From JBGPGW01 sp046349515 (GTDB lineage: Bacteria > Pseudomonadota > Alphaproteobacteria > CADEGL01), in NCBI GenBank assembly GCA_046349515.1, contig JAXMCE010000001.1, forward strand, positions 310,001 to 374,000: DNA of 64,000 nt, read 5' to 3'. A model generated the notes under the pieces. That model was not told the DNA's origin, ran no database searches, and worked only from the letters and a program-made list of their open reading frames with translations. The translations under genes and the position numbers were made by a program. Of the stretch, positions 7,697-16,720 are shown piece by piece. How positions within the stretch are numbered: position 1 is the first letter of the stretch; each line of letters opens with the position of its first letter.

Positions 7697-10315
7697 ATGG
7701 ACGTCGTCATCGTTGAATCGCCGACCAAGGCGAAGACCATCAACAAGTATCTCGGCCGCGATTACACGGTGATCGCGAGCTACGGCCATGTGCGGGATCT
7801 CCCGCCCAAGGACGGCTCCGTGCGGCCCGATCAGGACTTCGAGATGAGCTGGCAGGTCGAGGAGCGCGCCGAGCGCCCCTTGGGCGAGATCGCCAAGGCG
7901 CTCCGGGGGGCGAAGCGCCTCATCCTCGCGACCGATCCCGACCGGGAGGGCGAGGCCATCTCCTGGCACGTCCAGGAGGTGCTGCGTCAGCGGAAGGCGC
8001 TCGGCGACATCGAGGTGCGCCGCGTCGTCTTCAACGAGATCACGCGCGACGCCGTGCTCGACGCCATGAAGCACCCGCGCGACCTCAACAAGGAATTGAT
8101 CGACGCCTATCTCGCGCGCCGCGCGCTCGACTACCTCGTCGGCTTCAGCCTCTCGCCCGTGCTGTGGCGCAAGCTCCCCGGCAGCCGCTCGGCGGGGCGC
8201 GTGCAGTCGGTGGCGCTCCGCCTCATCTGCGAGCGGGAAGCCGAGATCGAGGCGTTCAAGCCGCGCGAATACTGGACGGTCGACGCCGACTTCCTCACCA
8301 CCGACGGCGCCAAGGTCACGGCGCGCCTCACCCATCTCGGCGGCAAGAAGCTCGACAAGTTCGCCCTCGGCAACGAGGCCGCGGCGCGCGCGGCGGCGGA
8401 CGCCATCATGGCCGGACGCTTCGCGGTGCGCGATGTCGAGAAGAACCGCGTCCGCCGCAACCCACAGCCGCCCTTCACCACCTCGACCCTCCAGCAGGAG
8501 GCCGCGCGCAAGCTCCGCTTCAGCGCCTCGCGCACCATGCGTCTCGCCCAGCAGCTCTACGAAGGCGTCGACATCGGCGGCGAAGGCGTCGGCCTCATCA
8601 CCTACATGCGCACGGACAGCGTGCAGCTTTCGCGCGAGGCGATCACGGCCGCGCGCGGCATGATCAAGACCCAGTACGGCGACAGCTACCTCCCCGAGAA
8701 GCCGCGCGTCTACAAGACGCGGACGAAGAACGCGCAGGAAGCCCACGAGGCGATCCGCCCGACCGACCTCTCGCGCCGGCCGCAGGATGTCGCGCACGTG
8801 CTCGATCCCGACCAGCAGCGCCTCTACGAGCTCATCTGGAAGCGCACCGTCGCGAGCGAGATGGCGAGCGCCGAGTTCGACCAGATCGCGGCGGACATCG
8901 ACTCCGCCGACGGGGCGATCACGCTTCGCGCGACGGGTTCGGTGCAGGTCTTCGACGGCTTCCTCGTGCTCTACCAGGAGGGACGCGACGACCCGGCCGA
9001 GGACGAGGAGGGCGAAGGCCGCTCGCTGCCGCCGCTCAAGGCCGGCGACGCTCTCGCGCGCGACGCCGTGCGCCCGGAGCAGCATTTCACCCAGCCCCCG
9101 CCCCGCTATACGGAAGCGAGTCTCGTGAAGCGTCTCGAAGAGCTCGGCATCGGCCGGCCCTCGACCTATGCGAGCATCCTCGAGATCCTGAAGGCGCGGA
9201 AATACGTATTGCTCGACAAGGGACGCTTCGTGCCCGAGGACCGGGGACGCATCGTCACCGCCTTCCTCGCCAATTTCTTCGAGCGCTACGTCCAGTACAA
9301 CTTCACGGCCGAGATGGAAGAGCGGCTCGACGACATCTCCGGCGGCCGCATCGACTGGAAGACGGTGCTGCGCGAGTTCTGGCAGGCGTTCGGGCCCGCC
9401 GTCGACGGCACGAAAGACCTTTCCGTCTCGCAAGTCATCACCACGCTCGACGAATATCTCGGCGTGCACTTCTTCCCCGAGACGGGCACGGGCGTCGATG
9501 TGCGCCTCTGTCCCGGCTGCAACACGGGCCGGCTTGGTCTCAAGCTCGGCAAGTTCGGCGCCTTCATCGGCTGCTCGCGCTACCCCGAATGCCGCTTCAC
9601 GCGCGCGCTCGCGGTGCAGGTGCCGGGAGCGGACGGCAAGAACGGCGCCGAGCTCATCGGCCCGCGCGAGCTCGGTCCCCATCCCGTGACGGGCAAGCCG
9701 GTCTCGGTCCGGAAAGGCCCTTACGGCCACTATGTCCAGCTCGAGCAGGAGAACGGCGAGGAGAAGCCGCGGCGCGTCTCGATCCCGAAACCGCTCGACC
9801 CGACGACGATCGAGCTCGAGATGGCGGTGAAGCTCCTCTCGCTGCCGCGCGAAGTCGGCCTCCATCCCGAATCAGGGAAACCGGTGACGGCCGGCCTCGG
9901 CCGGTTCGGACCCTATGTCCAGCACGACGGCGCCTACCGCTCCGTCGATTCGGTCGAGGACGTGCTGTCGATCGGCCTCAACCGGGCGGTCGATCTCCTG
10001 GCCGCACCCGCGCGGCGCGGCGCCAACACGCTCCGCTCACTCGGCGCCCATCCCGAAGACGGCAAGCCCGTCGCGATCATGTCCGGCCGCTACGGACCCT
10101 ATATCAAGCACCTGAAGACGAACGCGCCGCTCCCGCGCGACAAGGCGCCCGAAGAAGTGACGCTCGAGGAGGCCGTACAGCTTCTCGCGGCGCGAGCCGC
10201 GCGTCCCTCCAAAGGACGGCGGCGCCCCGGCGGAGCGCGTGCGGGCAAGGCACCGCCGGCCGCGGCGAAGGGCAAGCGCAAGGCCCGTCCGCCGGCCGAA
10301 GCCGCTAGCAACTGA
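7697..10315 (+). CDS. topA: DNA topoisomerase I (type IA)
   Basis: TopA relaxes negatively supercoiled DNA by single-strand cleavage. The Toprim domain begins MDVVIVESPTKAKTINKYLG and contains the metal-binding ATDPDREGEAISWH at about residues 91-104. The catalytic tyrosine is in GLITYMRTDS at about residue 303. The C-terminal part has one zinc ribbon (CPGC, then CSRYPEC, about 605-635) and three GPY-containing TopoI-C repeats (GPYGHYVQ, RFGPYVQHD, RYGPYIKH). A Lys/Arg/Ala-rich tail follows, as is usual in alphaproteobacteria. An in-frame GTG at 7691 would add two residues; I prefer the ATG at 7697. rnr follows after 26 nt. Confidence 0.96.
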   Translation: MDVVIVESPTKAKTINKYLGRDYTVIASYGHVRDLPPKDGSVRPDQDFEMSWQVEERAERPLGEIAKALRGAKRLILATDPDREGEAISWHVQEVLRQRKALGDIEVRRVVFNEITRDAVLDAMKHPRDLNKELIDAYLARRALDYLVGFSLSPVLWRKLPGSRSAGRVQSVALRLICEREAEIEAFKPREYWTVDADFLTTDGAKVTARLTHLGGKKLDKFALGNEAAARAAADAIMAGRFAVRDVEKNRVRRNPQPPFTTSTLQQEAARKLRFSASRTMRLAQQLYEGVDIGGEGVGLITYMRTDSVQLSREAITAARGMIKTQYGDSYLPEKPRVYKTRTKNAQEAHEAIRPTDLSRRPQDVAHVLDPDQQRLYELIWKRTVASEMASAEFDQIAADIDSADGAITLRATGSVQVFDGFLVLYQEGRDDPAEDEEGEGRSLPPLKAGDALARDAVRPEQHFTQPPPRYTEASLVKRLEELGIGRPSTYASILEILKARKYVLLDKGRFVPEDRGRIVTAFLANFFERYVQYNFTAEMEERLDDISGGRIDWKTVLREFWQAFGPAVDGTKDLSVSQVITTLDEYLGVHFFPETGTGVDVRLCPGCNTGRLGLKLGKFGAFIGCSRYPECRFTRALAVQVPGADGKNGAELIGPRELGPHPVTGKPVSVRKGPYGHYVQLEQENGEEKPRRVSIPKPLDPTTIELEMAVKLLSLPREVGLHPESGKPVTAGLGRFGPYVQHDGAYRSVDSVEDVLSIGLNRAVDLLAAPARRGANTLRSLGAHPEDGKPVAIMSGRYGPYIKHLKTNAPLPRDKAPEEVTLEEAVQLLAARAARPSKGRRRPGGARAGKAPPAAAKGKRKARPPAEAASN

Positions 10316-10341
10316 GGACCCGGCACACCATATCTAAGGTC

Positions 10342-12528
10342 GTGCCGAAGCCTCGCCGAACCGCAGACGCCCTCCCCAGCAAGGACGAGATCGTCAATTT
10401 CATCCGCACGAGCCCCTCGCGCGTGGGCAAGCGCGAGATCGCGCGCGCCTTCCAGCTGCACGGACCCGAACGCATCGCGCTCAAGGCGATCCTCCGCGAG
10501 CTCGAGGCCGAGGGCACGCTCGTCCGCGGCGGCGGCCGGCGCTTGGCGCCCGCGGACGCGCTGCCGAACGTCGCCGTCCTCGAGGCCGTCGCGATCGACG
10601 AGGACGGCGAGATCCAGCTTCGCCCCGTCGACTGGCCGCACGATTCGCCGCCACCGCCCATCCTCCTCGAACATTCGCGGCAGGCCGGCCGCGCGCCCGG
10701 GCTCGGCGAACGCATCCTCGGACGCCTGACCCGCTCCTCGGACGGCTATACCGCGACGACGTTGCGTCTCCTCGGCCGCATGCCGAGCCGCGTCGTCGGC
10801 GTCTTCGAACGCCTGGCCGACGGCGGCGGCCGGGTCCGCTCGACCAACCGCCGCGACAAGGGCGACTACGTCATCCCGGCGCGCGAAGCCGGCGGCGCCA
10901 AGCCCGGCGACATCGTCCTCGTCGAGACGGACCCCGCCTCGCGTCTCAGCGCGCGACGCGGCCGGGTGAAAGAGCGCATCGCCCATGAGAGCGACCATCG
11001 CTCCTTCAGCCTCATCGCCGCCCATACTCACGAGCTGCCACTGGCCTTCCCCCAAACCGCGATCCGCCAGGCCGAGCAATCGCGCGCCGCATCGCTCGCG
11101 GACCGGACCGACCTCCGTGGCATGCCCTTCGTCACCATCGACGGCGCGGATGCGCGAGACTTCGACGACGCTGTCTTCGCCGAGCGCGACGCCGACGGGA
11201 CCTGGCACGCCGTCGTCGCGATCGCGGATGTGGGCTGGTACGTCCGGCCGGGCGACGCGCTCGACCGGGCCGCGGCCGAGCGCGGCAATTCCGTCTACTT
11301 CCCCGACCGCGTCGTGCCGATGCTGCCCGAGGCGCTGTCGAACGATCTCTGCTCGCTCAAGCCCGGCCTCGACCGGCCCTGCCTTGCGGTCCATCTGTGG
11401 ATCGACGAGGCGGGAACGATCCGCCGGCATCGCTTCGAGCGCGTGATGATTCACTCCGCCGCGCGCCTCACCTACGAGCAGGTCCAATCCCTGGCCGACG
11501 GGATCGCGGCCAGCGCGCCCATCGACCCGGGCGTCATCGCGCCCCTCTACGGAGTCTTCGAGGCGCTCGCGGGTGCGCGAAAGCGGCGCGGCGCCCTCGA
11601 TCTCGACCTTCCCGAGTGGCGCATCGACGTCGACGCGCAGGGTCGGGTTCGGAGTGTCGCGCGCCGGACGCGCCTCGACAGCCACCGGCTGATCGAGGAG
11701 CTGATGATCGCCGCGAACGTCGCCGCGGCCGAGGCGCTCGAGAGGCACCGCCGCCCCTGCATGTACCGGGTGCACGACGCGCCCGATCCCGAGAGGCTGG
11801 ACAGTCTCGCCGAACTCCTTCGGGAGTACGGCATCCGATTCTCGAAGGGACAGGTCGTGACGCCCGCCGTGCTCAACCGCGTGCTCGATCAGGCGCGGTC
11901 ATCGCCGCACGCGGCGGTGGTGAACGACCTCGTCCTCCGCACCCAGGCCCTTGCCGCCTACCATCCCGACAACATCGGCCATTTCGGCCTGGGCCTCACG
12001 CGCTATTGCCATTTCACCTCGCCGATCCGGCGCTATGCCGATCTCCTCGTGCATCGCGCGCTTCTCGGCACGCTGGGCCTCGAGGGCGGCGCGTTCGAGG
12101 ACAGGACAGCGATGGAGGCCCATGCCGAACGCATCTCGCGCGCGGAACGCCGGGGAATGGCGGCCGAGCGCGACGCCCTCGACCGCTTCATGGCGGCCTT
12201 CCTCACCGATCGGGTCGGGCTCGAATTCCGGGGGCGCATCACGGGCCTCAATCGCGCGGGCCTCTTCGTCACGATCGACGACGTGGGCGCGAGCGGCCTT
12301 GTTCCCATGAGCATGCTGCCCGACGATTTCTATCGCCATGACGAGCGGGCGAACCGGCTGGTGGGCGAGCATGCGGGGCGGAGCTACGGTCTCGGCGAGC
12401 CTGTCGTCGTACGTCTCCTGGAGGCAGAGCCGATCACGGGTAGCCTCCTTTTGCGCTTGGTCGAGGAGGCACCCCCGCGCCGCCGCGAGGCGCACAAGCG
12501 TCCATCGCGCGGAAGCAAGCGCCGCTAA
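10342..12528 (+). CDS. rnr: Ribonuclease R
   Basis: RNase R is the processive 3'-5' exoribonuclease of the RNB (RNase II) family that degrades structured RNA. The 728-residue product starts with a winged-helix region (KDEIVNFIRTSPSRVGKREIARAF). Cold-shock-like domains precede the RNB core, whose catalytic aspartates lie in TIDGADARDFDDAVFAE at about residues 266-282. HFTSPIRRYADLLVHR marks the end of the core. An S1 domain (FRGRITGLNRAGLFVTID) and a basic tail finish the protein. The start is GTG at 10342, 26 nt after topA, with TAAGG just upstream as ribosome-binding site. Co-transcription with topA is likely. Confidence 0.95.
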   Translation: MPKPRRTADALPSKDEIVNFIRTSPSRVGKREIARAFQLHGPERIALKAILRELEAEGTLVRGGGRRLAPADALPNVAVLEAVAIDEDGEIQLRPVDWPHDSPPPPILLEHSRQAGRAPGLGERILGRLTRSSDGYTATTLRLLGRMPSRVVGVFERLADGGGRVRSTNRRDKGDYVIPAREAGGAKPGDIVLVETDPASRLSARRGRVKERIAHESDHRSFSLIAAHTHELPLAFPQTAIRQAEQSRAASLADRTDLRGMPFVTIDGADARDFDDAVFAERDADGTWHAVVAIADVGWYVRPGDALDRAAAERGNSVYFPDRVVPMLPEALSNDLCSLKPGLDRPCLAVHLWIDEAGTIRRHRFERVMIHSAARLTYEQVQSLADGIAASAPIDPGVIAPLYGVFEALAGARKRRGALDLDLPEWRIDVDAQGRVRSVARRTRLDSHRLIEELMIAANVAAAEALERHRRPCMYRVHDAPDPERLDSLAELLREYGIRFSKGQVVTPAVLNRVLDQARSSPHAAVVNDLVLRTQALAAYHPDNIGHFGLGLTRYCHFTSPIRRYADLLVHRALLGTLGLEGGAFEDRTAMEAHAERISRAERRGMAAERDALDRFMAAFLTDRVGLEFRGRITGLNRAGLFVTIDDVGASGLVPMSMLPDDFYRHDERANRLVGEHAGRSYGLGEPVVVRLLEAEPITGSLLLRLVEEAPPRRREAHKRPSRGSKRR

Positions 12529-12735
12529 CGCAGGCCACGCTTAACGAGTCCGGCACCGCGCACGCGATTCGGCTGAAGCTCGCGACATAACCCGTTGCGG
12601 CCGTTGACCGCAGCCCGGCATCGGCCTCATCATGTTCGTGCGGGGGACAACGAAGAGTTCCCGAACCCGAGCGCGCGATCGCTGCCTCCGGCACGAGGTG
12701 CGCAGGCCAACGTGCACCTGTGGGCGGGCGAACTT

Positions 12736-14340
12736 ATGCGTGCGGCGGTAACTCGGTATCGATTCGGGCCAGCGCGAGCCGGAGGGGGACAGCGCGGTCC
12801 GCGCGCATGGCGCCTCGGCCTCGCATCCGCATTCCTCTTCCTCATCGTCGCATGCGCCGGCGGGTCTCCCCGGCCGCACGAGATCGGCGACAACGCGACG
12901 ACCAATCTCTTCGCCACGAGCTACGAGGCGATCACGGATCGCTACCTCGACGGCGTGTCGCTCGAGACGATCGCGATCAGCGGCTTGAACGGCCTCTCGA
13001 CGATCGACCAGACCGTGACCGTCGCGCGCATCGGAAACACGGTGCAAGCCTCGCTGCGGGGGCAGACGATCGGCAGCTTCCCGGTGCCCAAGAGCGGCGA
13101 CGTGCGCGGCTGGGCGGTCGTCACGTCGGACGTCATTCGCGTGGCCCGCAACGCCTCCGTCCCCATTCAAACAGCGAGGGAAGACGCCATCTACCAGGCC
13201 GTGTTCGATGCGGCGCTTGCCAAGCTCGACGGCTTCTCGCGCTATGCCGGGCCTGACCTCGCGCGCGAGGAGCGGGCGCGCCGCGTCGGCTTCGGCGGCA
13301 TCGGCCTGCGCCTCCATTCGATCGACGGCCGCATCGAAGTCGAAACGGTCATGCCAGACACGCCCGCCGCGGCGGCGGGCATCAAGCCCCGCGACCGCAT
13401 CACCCAGGTCGATGGACTCAACATCCGCAACTGGGACCTCAAGGACGTCATCGACCGGCTGCGCGGACCGATCAACACGCGCGTGAGTCTCACCGTCGAG
13501 CGGACGGATCTCGTCGGCGTCCTCACCTATCACCTGACGCGCGAGAAGATCGTGCCGCAGACCGTGACCTCGCGGATCGACGGCCGGATCCTCGAGATCA
13601 AAGTGACGAGCTTCAATCAGGACACCGCCCGCAACGTGACCCAGCACATCGTGGACGCCAAGCAGCGTCTCGGCGGGACGCTCGGCGGCATCGTCATCGA
13701 CCTCAGGGACAATCCGGGCGGCCTCCTGGACCAGGCCGTCCAGATGGCCGACCGGTTCCTCGCGTCGGGAACGATCACCAGCACCCGCGGCCGGCATCCG
13801 GAGAGCTTCCAGCATTACGACGCGACCGGCACCGACATCGCGGCCGGCATCCCCATCGCCGTGCTCGTCAACGGCGGCACGGCCTCGGCCGCCGAGGTGG
13901 TGGCCTCGGCCCTGCAGGACAATGGCCGCGCCGTCGTCATCGGCACGAATAGCTACGGCAAGGGAACCGTGCAGACGGTCGTCCACCTGCCCAATGACGG
14001 CGAACTCATCCTGACCTGGTCGCGCCTGGTCGCGCCCTCGGGTTACATCCTCAACAAGCTCGGGGTCATGCCGACGCTCTGCACGGCCGGGTCGAAGGTG
14101 AACGTGGCCTCCGTGCTCGACTACATGAAGCGGCGCGGCTCTGAGACGCAGGCCCTGCTGTCCCGCTGGCAGACGGTGCTCGCGCCCAATTTCGACGGGC
14201 TCGACACCCTCAGGTCCAATTGCCGGCCGGACAAGACCGTGCGCGAGATCGACAACCAGGTCGCGCGCAGCGTGCTGGGGGACAATTCGACCTACCGGCA
14301 GGCGCTGGCGCTCGCCCCGACCGACCTGGCCAAGCGCTGA
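12736..14340 (+). CDS. S41-family C-terminal processing peptidase, lipoprotein
   Basis: This predicted 534-residue periplasmic serine protease belongs to the CtpA/Prc family. The N-terminus has a basic region, a hydrophobic helix and a lipobox-like LIVAC at about residues 33-37, so the protein is probably lipid-anchored. A PDZ domain spans roughly 180-250 (FGGIGLRL to VSLTVER). The S41 core has LRDNPGG, the nucleophile in GGTASAAE (Ser384) and the general base in NSYGKGTVQ (Lys409). This 25-residue Ser-Lys spacing is normal for the family. I chose the ATG at 12736 because it yields a proper export signal; the frame is open back to 12595 without one. The 207 bp upstream show no clear promoter. 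Confidence 0.88.
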   Translation: MRAAVTRYRFGPARAGGGQRGPRAWRLGLASAFLFLIVACAGGSPRPHEIGDNATTNLFATSYEAITDRYLDGVSLETIAISGLNGLSTIDQTVTVARIGNTVQASLRGQTIGSFPVPKSGDVRGWAVVTSDVIRVARNASVPIQTAREDAIYQAVFDAALAKLDGFSRYAGPDLAREERARRVGFGGIGLRLHSIDGRIEVETVMPDTPAAAAGIKPRDRITQVDGLNIRNWDLKDVIDRLRGPINTRVSLTVERTDLVGVLTYHLTREKIVPQTVTSRIDGRILEIKVTSFNQDTARNVTQHIVDAKQRLGGTLGGIVIDLRDNPGGLLDQAVQMADRFLASGTITSTRGRHPESFQHYDATGTDIAAGIPIAVLVNGGTASAAEVVASALQDNGRAVVIGTNSYGKGTVQTVVHLPNDGELILTWSRLVAPSGYILNKLGVMPTLCTAGSKVNVASVLDYMKRRGSETQALLSRWQTVLAPNFDGLDTLRSNCRPDKTVREIDNQVARSVLGDNSTYRQALALAPTDLAKR

Positions 14341-14397
14341 GCCCCGAGTATCGTTAACGATTGCGCCGGGCCACGGGTCCGATCGCCCTAGGTCCGA

Positions 14398-14425
14398 TTG
14401 ACAGGCCGGGCCTGCGCGCTATCTT
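14398..14425 (+). promoter_or_regulatory. Sigma-70-type promoter for rpmG
   Basis: A perfect -35 box TTGACA (14398-14403) and a -10 box TATCTT (14420-14425) are separated by 16 bp. They lie 39 bp before the rpmG start in a 124-bp gap. A strong ribosome-binding site GAGGAG (14450-14455) follows. This is one of the clearest promoters in the window, as expected for a ribosomal protein gene. Confidence 0.7.
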
Positions 14426-14464
14426 GACCTGGAAAGCCCCAAAGGGCGTCGAGGAGCTAAGCCG

Positions 14465-14632
14465 ATGGCGAAGTCGAACACGATGGTGATCAAGCTCGTG
14501 AGCACAGCCGACACGGGCTATTTCTACGTCGCGAAGAAGAACCCGAAGAAGGCGACGACCAAGCTCGAGCTGCGGAAATACGATCCCGTGGCGCGCAAGC
14601 ACGTCCTGTTCAAGGAAGCGAAAATCAAGTAG
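14465..14632 (+). CDS. rpmG: Large ribosomal subunit protein bL33
   Basis: This 55-residue protein is bL33 of the 50S subunit. It reads MAKSNTMVIKLVSTADTG, then YFYVAKKNPK, and ends with KYDPVARKHVLFKEAKIK, all typical of alphaproteobacterial L33. It has no cysteines, so it is the zinc-independent (C-minus) form. It has its own promoter and a GAGGAG ribosome-binding site 9 nt before the ATG, and is monocistronic. A GC hairpin (14640-14657) separates it from the convergent pleD gene. Confidence 0.97.
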   Translation: MAKSNTMVIKLVSTADTGYFYVAKKNPKKATTKLELRKYDPVARKHVLFKEAKIK

Positions 14633-14639
14633 CGGCGTC

Positions 14640-14657
14640 GCGCGGGACTTCCCGCGC
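14640..14657. terminator. Hairpin between convergent rpmG and pleD
   Basis: An 8-bp stem GCGCGGGA/TCCCGCGC closes on a 2-nt loop. It sits in the 33-bp space between the rpmG stop (14632) and the pleD stop (14666). No T-run follows on either strand, so it is a plausible but unproven bidirectional terminator. Confidence 0.45.
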
Positions 14658-14665
14658 ACGATGCC

Positions 14666-16060
14666 TCAGCCTGCCGCCGCGCGCGGCAGGCCGACGAGCG
14701 CCGGGCCCGCCATGATCACGCGGTTGCGCCCGCCCGCCTTGGCGGCATAGAGCGCTTCATCAGAACGGCGCAGCAGAGCATCGACCGAATCGGCCGGCTC
14801 GGAGACGGCGATGCCAATGCTGAGCGTGACCGCGATCGGCTGTTCGCCCGGAATCTCGATTGGAGTCGCGGCAGCGGTCTCGCGGATGCGTTCGGCGACG
14901 GCGCTGGCGCTGGCCGCCTCCGCGCTCGGCAACACCACGACGAACTCCTCGCCACCGAGCCGGGCCACGAGGTCGGAGCCGCGCACCCGCCCCGACAGGC
15001 GATTGGCGATTTCCCGGAGGACGGCGTCACCGGCCGCATGGCCGCGCGAATCGTTGACCGCCTTGAAGTGATCGATGTCGACCATGAGGGCGGCCAGAGT
15101 CTGCGAATCGCTCTGGCACTTGCCGAGCAGCGTCCCGAGATGCGCCATCAGGTAGCGTCGGTTGTAGATTCCCGTGAGGCTGTCGGTGAACGCCATCGAC
15201 AGGCTCCGGTCGAAATCCTCCCGCAGCCGGTCCTGATAGCGCTTGCGGCGGATCTGGCTGCGCGTGCGCGCGCGGAGTTCGTTCGGATCGACCGGCCGGA
15301 CGATGTAATCCGTGACACCGAGCTCGAGAGCCCGGCCGACCGCCGCGACGTCCTGCTGTTCCATGATGAGGACGATCGGGATGGCACGGGACGCTTCGTG
15401 CGAGCGAACCTGGCCGCAGAAGCGGAAGCTGTCGGTCACGTCCTTGCGGCACCCCACGAACACGGCGTCGAAGTCGCCCGTGCGCAGCTGCTCGAATCCT
15501 GCGGTCGTGTCGCTCGCCACGCTCACGCTGTGGCCGAGCGGCGTCAGCGCCTCCACGACCTTGTTCGCGAGAAGCGCATTGCTCTCGACGAGAAGAATGC
15601 GGCCAGGGCCATCCGCGAGGACGTCCTGCAATTCGATGAGGCCAAGCTGCGCGCCAGTCCGGGAGCGCAGGCGCCACTCGTCCATCATCTGTTTCAAGCG
15701 GACGAGGGAGCGCACGCGCGCGATGAGCGCGGCGTCATTGATGGGTTTGCTCAGGAAATCGTCGGCGCCGGCCTCGAGCCCGAGGACGCGCTCGGACTGC
15801 TCGGTGAGGCTCGTGACCATGACGACGGGAATGTGGGTCGACTTCGGGTCGGCCTTGATGCGCCGGCAGACCTCGTAGCCGTCCATGCCCGGCATCATCA
15901 CGTCCAAGAGCACGATGTCCGGCGATTCGTCCTGCACGCATTTGAGCGCGCTCGGCCCGTCAGGCGCCTTCATGACCTCGTAGTAGTGCTGGGAGAGCTT
16001 GGCTTCCAGAACCTTGAGGTTGACCGGCACATCGTCGACGATGAGCACGCGCGCGGGCAT
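14666..16060 (-). CDS. pleD: Response regulator diguanylate cyclase PleD
   Basis: PleD makes cyclic di-GMP when phosphorylated and drives the motile-to-sessile transition in Caulobacter-like cells. The 464-residue protein has the diagnostic REC-REC-GGDEF layout. REC1 has the phospho-acceptor Asp53 in LLDVMMPGMDGYEV. REC2 (about 153-270) lacks an obvious receiver aspartate and is an adaptor. The cyclase domain has GGEEF at 369-373, and an RxxD inhibitory site (Arg360-Asp363) five residues before it. Numbering is within one residue of Caulobacter PleD. divK lies 21 nt upstream on the same strand, the usual arrangement. Confidence 0.96.
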   Translation of the reverse strand: MPARVLIVDDVPVNLKVLEAKLSQHYYEVMKAPDGPSALKCVQDESPDIVLLDVMMPGMDGYEVCRRIKADPKSTHIPVVMVTSLTEQSERVLGLEAGADDFLSKPINDAALIARVRSLVRLKQMMDEWRLRSRTGAQLGLIELQDVLADGPGRILLVESNALLANKVVEALTPLGHSVSVASDTTAGFEQLRTGDFDAVFVGCRKDVTDSFRFCGQVRSHEASRAIPIVLIMEQQDVAAVGRALELGVTDYIVRPVDPNELRARTRSQIRRKRYQDRLREDFDRSLSMAFTDSLTGIYNRRYLMAHLGTLLGKCQSDSQTLAALMVDIDHFKAVNDSRGHAAGDAVLREIANRLSGRVRGSDLVARLGGEEFVVVLPSAEAASASAVAERIRETAAATPIEIPGEQPIAVTLSIGIAVSEPADSVDALLRRSDEALYAAKAGGRNRVIMAGPALVGLPRAAAG

Positions 16061-16081
16061 GGCGATCGAGCCGGCCGAGAT

Positions 16082-16558
16082 CTATTTCAGGAAATGCGCG
16101 ACGGTTTCGATGAACCGCGAAACGGAAATCGGCTTCGAGATGTAGCCCTCGCATCCGCCCTGCCGGATCTTCTCTTCATCGCCCTTCATCGCGAAGGCCG
16201 TGACGGCCACGACGGGAATGTGCCGGATGTCGCCATCGGCCTTCATCATCCGCGTGACTTCGAGGCCGGAGATTTCCGGAAGCTGGATGTCCATGAGAAC
16301 GAGGTCCGGGCGATGCTCCTTGGCGAGGCGCAACGCTTCCTTGCCGTCCTTGGTGGTGATGATCCGGTAGCCGTGCGCCTGGAGCAGATCCTCGAACAGC
16401 TTCATGTTCAACTCGTTGTCTTCGACAACGAGAATCGTCTTGCGCAACGCCTGGACGCGCGCCGACCCGTTGGTCTGGGCCTCACTATGGGTTGCGGTCG
16501 ATCCGAGAGAGTTGTCCAAGACTTGGCTCCGGGTTGGGCTCATTGAGCAGCCGACCAT
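16082..16558 (-). CDS. divK: Single-domain response regulator DivK
   Basis: DivK is the polar-fate response regulator that acts with PleC, DivJ and DivL upstream of CtrA. The receiver domain TILVVEDNELNMKLFEDLLQ to ISKPISVSRFIETV is very close to known DivK. The phospho-acceptor is in LVLMDIQLPEISGLEV (Asp90 from the start used here). The frame gives 158 residues, about 35 more at the N-terminus than usual, and that extension has no recognisable motif. A start nearer the receiver domain is possible; ATG at 16543 or a TTG just before RKTILVVE are options. It forms an operon with pleD. Confidence 0.93.
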   Translation of the reverse strand: MVGCSMSPTRSQVLDNSLGSTATHSEAQTNGSARVQALRKTILVVEDNELNMKLFEDLLQAHGYRIITTKDGKEALRLAKEHRPDLVLMDIQLPEISGLEVTRMMKADGDIRHIPVVAVTAFAMKGDEEKIRQGGCEGYISKPISVSRFIETVAHFLK

Positions 16559-16720
16559 CGCGCAAAATCGTTAATGGTCCCTTGATGGGGGGAGACCCAT
16601 CGGAGGTAACGCCTCTGCACGATCGCGAAACAACGCCTTGGCCTCTCTCGGAAAAGGCCGGACGCTGTCGCAGCGCCCGGAGGTTGGCATAAAATTAACG
16701 GCGACGCATCTGCTTCGAGC

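Noticed and set aside
7643..9865. A 740-codon open frame on the minus strand opposite topA
   Set aside because: It is a shadow of topA codon usage in GC-rich DNA. Its translation is Arg/Glu/Val-rich low-complexity text with no motifs, while the plus strand encodes a full topoisomerase.
14349..14360. Perfect palindrome ATCGTTAACGAT between the S41 protease and rpmG
   Set aside because: GTTAAC-containing sites suggested CtrA regulation, but the consensus TTAA-N7-TTAA is not met, so I did not call an operator.
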